In this document: positions 1 through 10,834 of the stretch, in pieces | How positions within the stretch are numbered: the stretch's first letter is position 1 | Layout of the letters: every line of letters begins with the position of its first letter | From: Linyphia triangularis | Lineage: Eukaryota; Arthropoda; Arachnida; Araneae; Linyphiidae | Assembly: GCA_963978545.1 (NCBI GenBank) | Contig: OZ021730.1 | Span: 8,315,796-8,379,795, forward strand | Length of the DNA: 64,000 nucleotides | Reading direction: 5' to 3' | Notes under the pieces: generated by a model | What the model was told of the DNA's origin: nothing | What the model saw: only the letters and a program-made list of their open reading frames with translations | Databases searched by the model: none | Translations under genes and position numbers: made by a program

Positions 1-317
1 CAATAGTTATACAACTTATAATCCGAGGGACATCTGCAGAAATATGTATTATAAGCAGACAATCTCCTTTCGAGCACACAGTCCAAAAATCATCTGTCAT
101 ATTTTTTTGCAAACATACATTTAATTCAGTCAATGATTTAAAGGTTACCGACTTAAGGCGCTTCTTTACCCTAGAGTTATTTTCTCTGCGAGAATACCAG
201 ATATTGTTGGCAACAGTTAAGGCGTGTCTTGCTCCACGAGGTAATGAATCTGATTCGAGGAGAACATGGGGATTGACAGTTTGACAGCAGGGGAAAAGGG
301 GTCCAAAATTCAGAGGG
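1..317 (-). CDS. Open reading frame of unknown function, runs off left edge
   Basis: A frame on the minus strand stays open from about position 317 to the window edge, over 100 codons, which is long for DNA this AT-rich. It is a different frame from the 89-codon ATG-started frame at 177-446, which I consider a shadow. The predicted chain is mixed in composition, with cysteines, a basic stretch (WYSRRENN... KKRLKS) and a hydrophobic stretch near the edge, as expected of a folded protein and not of random sequence. There is no ATG at its upstream end, so it would be an internal or 3' exon entered by splicing, or a transposon fragment. I do not recognise a family. Confidence 0.3.
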
Positions 318-1629
318 AGTCATGGTTTTCTTTTGTTGATCATTATAGTGAGTTGTCCCCCCGATAATTAACTTGGAAAAAGTTGGGTCTTCACTATTGC
401 TCCCAGAAAAGAGAGGGGTGTTTTTAGTTACTTGCCGCAAGGACATGTTGTACGGGGGAAATGGTTTGGAAAAATTTACCGTTTATTATCTAATCAAATC
501 AAACAAGAGCGAGGTAGCATTCCACGCAGCAAAATACTTTTGATAATACTCACAATAATTTAAATAAGAACACTTCACATATTTTCGAATATTGAACGTG
601 ATGAATTTTCGAATAATGAATGTCTGAAAGAATATGAATCGAATAAAAATCTCGGCTCTATATATATAAAAAAAAAGGGAGAAAGGGGGGGGGGGGGGGC
701 GGGGGACACACTGGTCATTGTAATAGAATATTATTATTATTATTATTTAAAAAAAAAAAAAAAAAAAAAGGAAATAAATAGCATGTTTTACACTCAAATC
801 TTATTAACTTTAAGTTGATTCATCTCCATTATTTCACAACTGAAGAATAAACAATCTTAATGTTGTTGTTTTTCCAAAAGTGAAGTCACTAGTCATTTTC
901 TTATGTTCTACATTTGAAATGTTTGCAATTATTTATTCTACAACAAATAAATTTGAAAACTACGATGTATCTTTTCTTTTCTGGCACTAAAAATAGGGAA
1001 TTATAATTTTTTTAAATGAGAAACTTTTTCTTCAAATGTATTGCGACTTCTATACGTCAATTTGATCTGTATGTAAAGTGGCTCTAAAAGTCTTCGTAAT
1101 TTACTAGAATATTGCAGCAAATACCAATATGTAAGAAAAAATTTAAGTTTACGAAAACTTTTGGGAGATATTTTATACGTTACTTATAGTTTAATGATTT
1201 TCTAAAAAAAAGTTTTGCTAATGCTTTAAAAATATTTTATGTAGTTTTATTAAGATGAAATTAGAGATATTATTAAACAAATCTTATTTTCAAATATTAA
1301 TTTTTGATATAGATAATGCAGTATTTAATTGAAATTAGTAAGTTCACGAACAGTTTTGGGAACCACCTGTTGTAAATTGTTTGGAACAGTTTAGAAGATC
1401 CAAAAAATCCAATGAAAGTGTGATATTCAATTAATTTCTAGATGAAAAAATCCCAATGCACGTTACAACTGTTTTTTATGTCATATCTTTCAAGGGGCAA
1501 GTACTATCGAGAGTTCAGGTGTTTTTAGATTTATGCCGACCCAAATTTTCAATACAATCATCAATTAAATTAAAACCCCAATTGTTGTTAATAATAAAAT
1601 AATTTCAGTGATCAATTTAATAATTTAAT

Positions 1630-1732
1630 TATTATATAGTTTTAATAATTATATAGTTTTAATAATTATATAGTTTTAATAATTATATAGTTTTAATAAT
1701 TATATAGTTTTAATAATTATATAGTTTTAATA
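1630..1732. repeat. 17-bp tandem repeat, about six copies
   Basis: The unit attatatagttttaata is repeated about six times head to tail with almost no variation. It is a minisatellite in AT-rich DNA and no coding frame runs through it. Confidence 0.85.
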
Positions 1733-3754
1733 TTTAATGTGCTTTATTATTTAAATACTTATGTTTAATAATTAATTTCAATAATTGAATAGTTACTTTT
1801 ACTAATTAATTTTATTAGATAAATTGTTTCAATAATTAATTTAATACATCAAAAATTATTTATCTATTTCTTATACCTCGTTTGAGTGAATTTGGTTTTC
1901 AAAACCAACCATAGATCGTTGCTAAACTAAAACAAAGAAATCTGAATTGTATATTAATTAATGTCCAAATATATAACTAGTATGTTTACCAGAAAATTGC
2001 ATAAAAAATTATAATATGCATTTCACTTTAAAAGTTGTAAGTTGTTTTAAAGTTGTAATAAAGTAAAAAGTCGTTGTACGATAATACATAAATCTTAGTG
2101 CATTTATTTTATAAACACAGCGTAATCTATAAAAACAAATGTGATTTCCTTATGTAAAATGATTGAATTTGCTTATTTGTCAATTTCTTTTGACAATCCA
2201 ATTATAGTAATGGATTTATGATCCATCAATGTTTACATTAGACTTTAGGAAAATAAATAGTAATAATAACTTCCGGACCGGTTTATTTTTACGGACACTG
2301 ACCGGCTCATTAATTGCACCGGACAGCCCAATGGACAGTACGCCTCTGAACAGAATTAACGGTAGCCAAAAATATTAACAAAAAAGCTTAATTTTATCAA
2401 TTACCAATTATCGTCAATATTGCTAAATCCTGATCATACCACAGAGTAGGAATTAACTCAAATAAAAATTAAAAAAACAAAACAAAGTATCGCAGAACCA
2501 CGTATAGCGTATTCAGTCCAGCTCCAATGCAGCCACTATCAAAAGTGTAGACTGGCTAGTTTGTTTTTGTCCTCTTATAACCAGACCACATCCATGTAAC
2601 TTCCATCGGCGTTTCATCTATTTGTCGCCTTGTTCACAAAGTATCGCAGTTCCCATGTGAAACACCCTGAAGCAAGGTTTGGAGTCTGGATGTAAAAAAG
2701 AAGAAAAGGCCCCTTATTCTTTTTGAAGCCGTTCTAGGAATGCGTAATCAGTAAACCCTTTGCTTTTAAAATTCCGACTTGTGACACAATGAGTGTATGG
2801 CTACCCGGGCCCTGACTAAAGATTTTGATGATGGGGGTAGTAGTAGGACATAGACATAGTAGCATTGTCCCCTGTTTCAACCCTGTGGCAAACGTTTCTT
2901 TTGGGGGGATTGTCCCACGCTGTTTGCTGTCCTTTTGAATTTACCGACACTGAACACGTTGGCAGAAGCTGAAAAGAAAAGTATGCTTAATGCCACTGAA
3001 ATTTGGAGAAAAATTTTGATAGAAACCTAAAAGAATTTATACAAAAGTCCATTGGTTTGTTTGCCAAAGAAAAAAGGAGAACTTAATTTTTGTTAAAAGA
3101 ATGTGTAGTAAGTAGTTTGTGTTGTGTTCATTTAGTAAATATCCGTGGCACTGATTTTTTTTGTCTACTTATTTCTTCATCCTATGGTGATTATTGGTAT
3201 ATATCCATAATCTTTCTTTCATGCACGAACACGTTTTTTGGCTCTTAATTTTTTTAAATGTCATTCCCGCCTCAAAATATATAATAGCACTGCTCCCCCA
3301 TCCCTCCACTAGCAAAATTGTTTAGCGGCGCCTTTGGGATCAATAAATACGATTTAGAAACCCATATTTCCCCATTACAGATTTGCCTAGATCAAGTTAT
3401 CGTAATTACAGTAAAAAAAGTCGAATTTAATTATCTTTGCGTTCCTGTGAAGTTTACAAAGCAATCCGACATATTGCATTCTGAAGACCAAAACTCTTTC
3501 CCCACCATATCGTCGTCTTGAATTGGCATTTACCACAATATCGTTCCTATCTTCCTGCAGCTCCTCTGTGTGGGACGCTTCCACGATATGCGTTTTTGGA
3601 AAGTGTTAATGTATTAAGAACTTTCCATAACTTTAAAACAGTTCTGAAGGTAGTACGAGCAATTAATCGATTGGAAATTATAAAAATTCTCATTTTAAGT
3701 ATGAGAATACTGTTCGAAGTAAACAGACGCGGATTTTTTTTTAGGGGGGGGGGG

Positions 3755-3930
3755 GGGATTCCCATGTAAAAATTATTGCCAAAAATATCGCCAAATTCTC
3801 CATTTTCATTTAAATGAAAATATGGAAACAGAAAATAATACCATATTTGAATACAATGATCAATATTATAGTGTAGTCTCAAGTTTATATAACTTATATT
3901 TTAATTTACTAATGTGATGTCAAACCGAGT
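3755..3930 (+). repeat. Diverged copy of the long inverted-repeat family
   Basis: This segment shares an ordered series of short matches with 61065-61290: aaaaatatcgccaaa, then atgaaaata, then tattatagtgta, then a gatgtcaaa/gacgtcaaa block. The same family forms the arms of the foldback element near 53280-61230. The order of matches is preserved, so this is a copy and not chance AT-rich similarity. Confidence 0.55.
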
Positions 3931-5786
3931 TGAAAAGCATTATTTAATTTTGGAAATTAGTAAAACCTTATAAATATAGAGCTTTACGTACCTGCAGTGT
4001 TGTCTAAAGTTGTTAAAAGATCTGCCGCCTTTTTCTGCATTAAATGATTTGTGATGTTGAATATATTGGTAAATTAACTTGTATAAAAAAGTTGAATTTT
4101 CAGGGTTGTTAAACTTTTTACACTTCACCTGATCTGCATGGGATATTTTTTTGTGCTCTTAAATATTTTTTATCTAATAATAAATACTAAAATTTATAAT
4201 TGAATTGAATTAAAGTATATTACATTTTCGGGGTAATTTCTTATATGGGCGCAAAAGAGGATAGTTAAACCCTCTAATTTTTATCTTTCATTGAACACTA
4301 GTAGTATCATACTAATTGATGATAACCCTCCCCCCTGTCCCCCAAGTTCACAAACTATCACCACCACTGTAAACACTCAAGGTCGTAATCGCACCCTCCT
4401 TGATTGACCTCTAAGTCCGCCCCTGGAAGTAAACACTGATGACAGGGGAGTTCACATCTCTTTGAGTTGCGTAACTTTTAATATGGATAAAACTGTATAA
4501 CTGTACAATAATGGTACTCTATTGCATATGACCCATGTACATTTTGCATTTTATTTTACATCTGTGTTACTTTACTTATCATTATGTTACATTAAACAGG
4601 GGCACAACCAGAAAATTTCTGTGGGAGGGGTTTTCAAGGAAACAATTAATTTGCTGCTGTATATCTCTACAAATACGATTTTAAAACATCCCATATTTCA
4701 TTTCAGTTTTTTAATCTGCCACCTATATATGCAACTAGTCCAGTATTCGAGTTATATTAAATACCTCAACATGAGACTACATATTACTTAGAAAACGTAT
4801 AATAATATTATCTAGATTATATATAGTTTAATAAAAAAATGTTGTTTGTTTATATTCACTGAGAAGGAGCAGTATATTTAGGCAAACGGACATACACTAA
4901 TATCATATCAGACTGATTTTATTACATATTTATGGTGCTTGAAATACAAAGGCCATGTAGCACTGAAATGTTATAATTACATTTGGAAAACATCTATATA
5001 TTTTAAACATTTCCTTTTTTTATATATATAAACGGTTATTCAGAATTCCCTCCTAGCGATACGGTAAGCTAACCCTATCGGAATGATGGTAAATTAAAAA
5101 AGTATTTTTTTGAAATTATTTATGATTACTTTTAGTGTTTGTAATTCATTCGTCAGAAAACATCGGGATGTCGGGGGTTTTATGTGGATTATGACAGTGA
5201 AACTTCCTCCCCCCCCCCCTGAGAACGCGCCTTGATGCAACTTCAAATACATCAGTAAAGCACGTTTTCTGGAATTAACGCTAAAGACCGCTTGGATAAG
5301 ACCATCTTAACGACCGCTTATAAAGAACCGCTTTATACAGCAAAACAGGTCCAGCCAAGATAATAAATCACTTGACCCTCCTCGCTCTTGAGGGGGGGAA
5401 ATATCTATGTCCCCCTTTGGAGGTGTGTCTTCTTGCGAAGAGGTTTTTTTTTCAAAATATAGCTTTAATGTTTCTCTAAATTTGACTGTTTAAGAAACAC
5501 GAAAATAATTTTAAAATATGATCTGGATAGAAAAAAGTTTAATCTTTGTCATTGCAATGTTATATTTTCAATAACTCTTTTCAACTTTTTTTAATATGAT
5601 GTTAAAGTAAACAATTGATATTTTAATAAACTTAACATTTTAGGCCAAAAACAACATAGCAAAACACGGATAGAAGTTACGTCGATCCAACAAAACAAAC
5701 CGTATAAAAATATTCGTATAACTTCTTTCTATTTTACGAATAGGCATATAGAGATTTTCCCATAGACTTAACATTAGGGGGGAGAA

Positions 5787-7465
5787 TCAAGATGGACGGT
5801 AGCGAAGAGCCTTAATGTACTCTTCTTGAGATTCGTTGCTGGCTTTTATAGCAATCTCCATGTTTATAGCTTCCCGCTTTTGCCTTTTTCTCTCAGGAGA
5901 TTGTCTAGCAGTTGATGGACTGGGCTGCAGGAAAGAGGTGCTGGAAGGTGAGGATTCAGGTACCGCTCCATCTTTCAGTCGAGGATACGCCAATGTAGAT
6001 TTCAAAATCCTTCCCGACTTCTTGTCAAAAAACTCTGCTTCAAGAAGGTTATCTTCCTTGCGAAAGTGTCTTTCACATACCTAGAATTAACATTTGTTTT
6101 AATTATATTATAAAAAATAAAATTATCAATATTTCAACAACCACACTTAAGATAAAATTTAAGTTTCTAGATCAAAACTATAAAAAAATAATTTAACTTT
6201 ATTTATACTTGATTCACTCAAAGATTTTAATTAGTATTGATTCACTTAAAATCTTGATTCACTCAAAGATTTTAATTGGCTAAAGATAATGTATTCTTTT
6301 TTAAATAGCTATACTAGAGATACAAATGTTGTTTCATTTCAATATATTTCACCAATTTTTAATACTTTTTTACATTCTAATATTACACAGAAAAATAAAA
6401 TTGTGTGAAGCAAAACAAAAAAAAGTGCAAAAAAATAATAATAGTAATAACTGTTTCACTTAAAAACTTAAATTAAAAATGAATGAATTTTGTCCATATA
6501 TTTTTTATTTATGTAAAATATATCAAAAACAAAATAAAGCTTGTTGAATTATGGTGCAAACATTGAATTATGGTGCAAGTTATGTATTGTTTTAAAATTT
6601 TAAAGTAATATCACTGACAATCTATTTTTGCCTCCTTCAAAAACTTAATTCCTTAAACTCAAAACGTCGCTACAAATATTATAATTGCAATTGAAGGGAT
6701 AAGTAAATGGAACCAAAAAGCTAGTATTGATATAGTTGACAATTCTTATTTTCATTCCGAAATATATTGGTATAAGAATAACTCCTTCATAGCATTAGTA
6801 TGTCTGTTACAGTTATACAGCCAAGGGTAAACAAATACAGACTACCTAACGCATACCTTCTCATGACTCGCTTTAAACAAGAGAGTTAAGGGTTTAAATA
6901 AGCCTCCTTTATTATTTTATAAAATCGCAAATAAGTAAAATTCTTTTCATAATAAGAACAGAATTAAAACGTTACTTTAAGTTATTATGGCAGTTAATAT
7001 TAAACTTTAATTAAAAAAATTACATTCCACTTTCAAATAGCAATTTAAATTTAACACAAAATGTCTTTATAGAAAAATTGAAAAAGCATTTCAAACACAC
7101 AGATAATACAAATTGATTACTTACTCTGGAACTGTTCGATGGTTTGATTGGTTGGTTGTATTCAGATTATCTGGCGCCGTCAGCAACACGAGGGCTATAA
7201 TGTGCCGAAACATTTCGTCATTTAACAAACCTACATACATTTACAAACACACATGCCTACACGGGACTCGAAACCGCAACCTCGCGGTCTAGAAGCCAGC
7301 AAGCTAACCACTTTACCGTTTGTTCGATGGTTTGAAATTTTGCCTGTTACAACGATGTATCCATTTTGCTAGCAAATCCTTTTCTGTTGGAAATCTAAAC
7401 ACTGAAACTTTTTCTTCACTATTGTAGTTGCCTTTGCAGCCGTACACAGAACACTTGTTGGGCAT
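5787..7465 (-). pseudogene. THAP-domain protein gene, two exons, exon 1 split by a SINE
   Basis: THAP domains are zinc-dependent DNA-binding modules (C2CH) found in P-element transposases and in host transcription factors. Exon 1 starts at ATG 7465-7463 and reads MPNKCSVYGCKGNYN, the first zinc pair, then FRFPTEKDLLAKW. Exon 2 (6080-5787) opens with VCERHF, the second zinc pair, followed by PRLKDGAVPE, the usual end of a THAP domain, then a basic tail ending at a stop. The donor AGA|GTAAGT (7125/7124) and acceptor ctag|GTA (6080) join in phase. Without the SINE and one copy of its duplication exon 1 is 51 codons, giving about 148 residues. The SINE at 7148-7320 destroys the frame. It may be a host gene or the remnant of a P-type transposon; no transposase core is visible. 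Confidence 0.7.
7148..7320 (-). mobile_element. tRNA-derived SINE, copy 1, in a THAP coding exon
   Basis: On the minus strand this reads a tRNA-like head (A-box-like TGGTTAGCTTGCTGG, B-box-like GGTTTCGAGTCCC), a short body, a GC-rich hairpin (GGCAC...GGCGCC) and a (CCAA)n tail. It is flanked by a perfect 15-bp target-site duplication, tgttcgatggtttga, at 7133-7147 and 7321-7335. It has diverged slightly from the copy at 17253-17436. The B box carries one extra T relative to that copy. Confidence 0.9.
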
Positions 7466-7709
7466 AATGCTGTACTAAAACAATTAATAAATGAACATTC
7501 TTAAATCAAATTAGTTTGCGAACACGTTGTCTTGTCTTGTGAAATGACAAAATATGGCCGCTGCTGTGCTGCTGCTGTTTACTTTGCAAGGGAGAAAGAG
7601 AGCTGCGCCGAAATATTACTTTTGAGAACTACTGCGCCGCCTTCTCTTGAACACGTGACCATGCAGTTTCACTTTGGTGTTACGGCCTTCTATCTGTAGG
7701 TGGTGTTGA

Positions 7710-7773
7710 TTATAGCCCTCGTGTTGCTGACGGCGCCAGATAATCTGAATACAACCAACCAACCAACCAACCC
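7710..7773 (+). mobile_element. SINE fragment, 3' end only
   Basis: It matches the last 60 or so bases of the SINE: the tatagccctcgtgttgctga block, the ggcgcc half of the hairpin and the (ccaa)n tail. The tRNA-like head is missing, so this is a 5'-truncated insertion of the kind made by target-primed reverse transcription. I see no clear target-site duplication. Confidence 0.8.
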
Positions 7774-9541
7774 ATGCAAAACCAAAATGGTCACCTGTGG
7801 CGTTTGTTTAAACACAGGTCAGCTGTGAACACGCCATGGGGGGGTGGGGAGTGTAAAGTGTTGTGTCATTTCCTTTCCCTAGTCTCGATCTTTTGACGCC
7901 TTAACGAAATTTGAGTTTGCGGTATTCTTTTTGTATGGGAACGTTTTTTTTCCCTAAGGCCCAATGTATTCAAATCCTAAGTCCTAAGACCCCCCTCCCC
8001 TCTTTTCCGATTGGTAGGAGTGATAAGAGATTTAAGAAAAGTATGGGGATATGTAGTCAACACGGCCGATGACTACTCAACGCCTGAGGTGATGAAAGAA
8101 TCAAGGTCTGTGGACCAAGACTATCTAAAATAATGTTCCAGACATCTATGGGTCGTAAACGCATTACTATAATTACCAGCCAAGATGGTTGGCCACAGAT
8201 GTTCGAGTTGTTTGGACTACAGGAGGAGCCGAACGAAATAGACAATTAGAAAATTCACTTATTTTACACTGATGAAATCCGCATTTATTACTTTACTTTT
8301 TTTTTTAGGTATTATGTTGTATTTTGAAAATAGATGCACTAAGACAGGGATTCCGAAACTTTTAAACAAGGCGACCCATTTTTTAGAAACCAAACCTAAG
8401 GCGATCCATTTCATCCGCGGCGCAAAGAATTTTTTCAGAGAATAACAGCACATATTGTTTCTGAAAGAGGTTTTCTGGCCAAAAAGACTGATGTGAAGAA
8501 AACACCTATATCAAAAAAATATATAGTTTTACAAAAAGTACTTCTAAATAAGCTGTGTGAAGAACTCGCGTCGCCCCAGTGGTCTTATTTTACTTTATTA
8601 TTATAACTTTTAAGGTTAAATATATATTATAATTTCGGATGTCATTTTCTAATAAACATACTACAGTGAAACGCCGAGAGCGGGAAAACGTAAAATCGCT
8701 GTAATTTAAAAAATATTTGCAAACTAGCTGAATAGCCGAATCAACCTATGGCCGCTACTAACTATTACACCAAATTTGAACATAGTAAGTCAATTCGTTC
8801 GGGAGTTTTATGCTGATCACGTACACAGAAACAAACATTTTTTTTTTCTAGATCACTTTTTGAAATCAGGATGCTCCAATCAAAACGTGGAGAATTGTAA
8901 AAAAGTCGAGAATTTTTTTTCTGGCCGAAAACAATACTTATGTTGACGTATGGGTAATTCAAAGTAAAAAAACACACAAAACAGAAAATTGTAAGAAAGA
9001 AAAACGTATCATCCGGGAGTCCTTTTTAAAAAAGAAACAATACTTAGAATTGTATGTATAAACAACGTTTTATCCGGAAATCCTTCTTAAAAGAAAACAC
9101 ACATACAATACCGAAATTTAAGTGAATTAAAAATGTAGAAATCCTTAAAAAAAAAAAAAAAAACCTAACGCTAACATATCCGAAAATCCTTAAAATAACG
9201 CAGAATACGGAAAATCGGATGAATAAAAACAATAACATTTAAGTAATAAAATACAATAATTACAATTATTGGAATTATTTTATAATTAAAATTATTGAAA
9301 TTACTTAATTATTTTATAATTAAAAATATTGGAATTACTTATTAATAATAACTATTAAAATATGATTAATGATTATATTGGAAATTTGAGCCGGCAAAAA
9401 AACCTTATATCCATGCGCCAATTTCATGTCCCAGTATACCCCGATTTATTTTAAATGAGTATTCTCTTGCGATCTATTGAATCCAGAATCACCCTAATTA
9501 ATTTTAAAATGTTCAAAATAATTAAAAAAAAAAGGACTTAC
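7774..9541. other. Non-coding stretch
   Basis: No gene is visible. The stretch is AT-rich and holds a diverged copy of the dispersed repeat at 8735-8990 and poly-A/T-rich runs from 9040 to 9520. Short frames here have low-complexity Phe/Ile/Lys-rich translations. Confidence 0.55.
8735..8990 (+). repeat. Dispersed repeat copy related to the foldback arms
   Basis: The segment caaatttgaacat, then gggagtt(tt)atgctga, then gtacacaaaaaca-like sequence and a poly-T run recurs in the same order at 53800-53880 (+) and, reverse-complemented, at 54800-54890. A near match to the acgtatgggtaattcaaagt block follows. This marks a dispersed family also seen in the inverted repeat around LINE-E. Confidence 0.6.
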
Positions 9542-9623
9542 CTTTTGAAATAAAACTAAGCATCGTAGACTGCCGACGACTGGAATCTCCATCCACACCT
9601 GTTAATTTTCGACGTTCATTCAT
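9542..9623 (-). CDS. Candidate first coding exon with a PIP-box-like motif
   Basis: From ATG 9623-9621 the frame reads MNERRKLTGVDGDSSRR then QSTMLSFISK and ends at a consensus donor, AAAG|GTAAGT (9542/9541). Short N-termini of this style (basic, acidic/Ser, then QxxMLSFI) are common in hAT-type and related transposon-derived proteins; that is recalled family knowledge, not a search result. I cannot find the following exon. It lies just outside the inferred left tip of Harbinger B. Confidence 0.35.
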
Positions 9624-9688
9624 GACACGGCTCCGTCAACAAAATTGTTTGTGTCCAAGAAGGGTGAAGCAAATACAAAAACTACTAA

Positions 9689-9715
9689 AGGTAAGTGTCC
9701 ACGGGCGAGGAAACT
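9689..9715 (+). repeat. Harbinger A left terminal inverted repeat
   Basis: It pairs with 22765-22791 with two mismatches (positions 8 and 22 of 27). The first bases are AGGTAAG. It is preceded by TAA, which is also found immediately after the right repeat. Confidence 0.8.
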
Positions 9716-10212
9716 TGCAGAAGTTTCATGCGAGAAGTTTGCTTGACTGTTTCCACGTCATGTGCGATTTTTCTCGCAGAGAGGGCGCTGCAATTTTTTC
9801 CTTTAAAATCTTGCAAAGCTGTGTCCATGGATGCTATTATACAACCGTGATACTTGCGAGTTTTCGACTCTCAGCTCGGGGGTTCAACGAACCAACCAAC
9901 CAATCTGAGTTTTGTAAACAAACATTGATCGCTCTGTGAAATCGAAACGAAAGGCAGAGAATGGATGAACGACAGAGAAAAGCCGCTGCAATATTATGCA
10001 TCGCTAAAGCAATCAAAAATAAAAGATCACGTGAAGTAAAAAGAAAGTGCTGGGTAAGGAATTGGGTACTGAAGAGATCCCAATTGGGCATGTACGAAAA
10101 TATTGTAAAGGAGTTAGCAATGGAAGACCCGCATCAATTTAAAAATTTCCTACGGATGTCCGCAGCTAACTTGGAAGTATTACTGTTCTTAGTAGGTCCA
10201 AGGATTACTAAT

Positions 10213-10272
10213 CCCTCGGGGGCTCACTTCTTGTGAGTACGGGCTTGGCGAACCCGAGGTACCCTAGCTGGG
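10213..10272 (+). promoter_or_regulatory. LINE-A 5'-terminal RNA fold
   Basis: The element begins CCCTCGGGGG. CCTCGGG can pair with CCCGAGG at about 10252-10258, enclosing the hairpin CTCAC-ttctt-GTGAG. The same arrangement starts LINE-C and LINE-F, and a variant with different hairpin bases starts LINE-D and LINE-E. A 5'-terminal fold like this could act in promoter function, translation or self-cleavage; which of these is not shown. Confidence 0.55.
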
Positions 10273-10834
10273 CCTAGCATTTTTCTTTTCTTTCCTTTTT
10301 CTGTTAGGCCCTACCGTATGTACTGTTTCGTTACTTTTGGTTCTGTTCATTTGTTTGGTTCCATATTTTATTATACGTTTTAGTTCTTTAGTTATTGTAT
10401 GGGTTGAATTATCTTACTTATAGTTCTGGGTTTCGTTTAGTTCACATAAATTTTTGGGTTCATTTATGTTTTGTTTCTTGTTGGATTTTTCCCAACCCAC
10501 GTGTTTGCCGTGCGTGGCGTCCCGTAAGGGGGAGAATGGGATCCTGGGGTTACCTTGCGTAGGATTCACATGGTTGGGTCCTCGCATGCGTGCCCTTTGG
10601 CCCAGGATTCACTGTAGACGGGTGGCAGGAGGTAGCCCCCTTCTGTCAATCGGCTGGTAGTATATATTCCATCTTACTACCTAGGGTTAGCATTGCGGTT
10701 AGGGTTGCCCCGCGGATCACAACCCGAAACCGTAATGCTATATCTCGATGCTATCCCTGAGATCCCAAGGGTCTCCCCTTGTTGGGCTCTGTGATGGGCG
10801 GGGACGCATCGAGATGAATAACTTAAATTAAAAT

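Larger units (their letters stand above)
447..5786. other. AT-rich non-coding stretch with simple repeats
   Basis: I see no coding region here. All open frames are short and have no recognisable domain. The stretch holds long homopolymer runs (poly-G near 684-702 and 3743-3757, poly-A near 750-769), a 17-bp tandem repeat (1630-1732), one diverged copy of a dispersed repeat (about 3755-3930), and C-rich or G-rich patches near 4330, 4620 and 5205 of the kind left by old DNA transposon ends. Confidence 0.6.

Noticed and set aside
684..702. Poly-G and poly-A homopolymers as functional sites
   Set aside because: Runs of this kind recur at 3743, 50912 and 51817 with no shared context and are typical simple-sequence or assembly-prone positions.
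2260..2345. CCGG-rich patch as a DNA transposon end
   Set aside because: No inverted partner or target duplication could be found nearby.
9876..9902. (CCAA)n run as a further SINE or LINE tail
   Set aside because: Only the simple repeat is present; neither the hairpin nor the SINE body precedes it, and I see no duplication.
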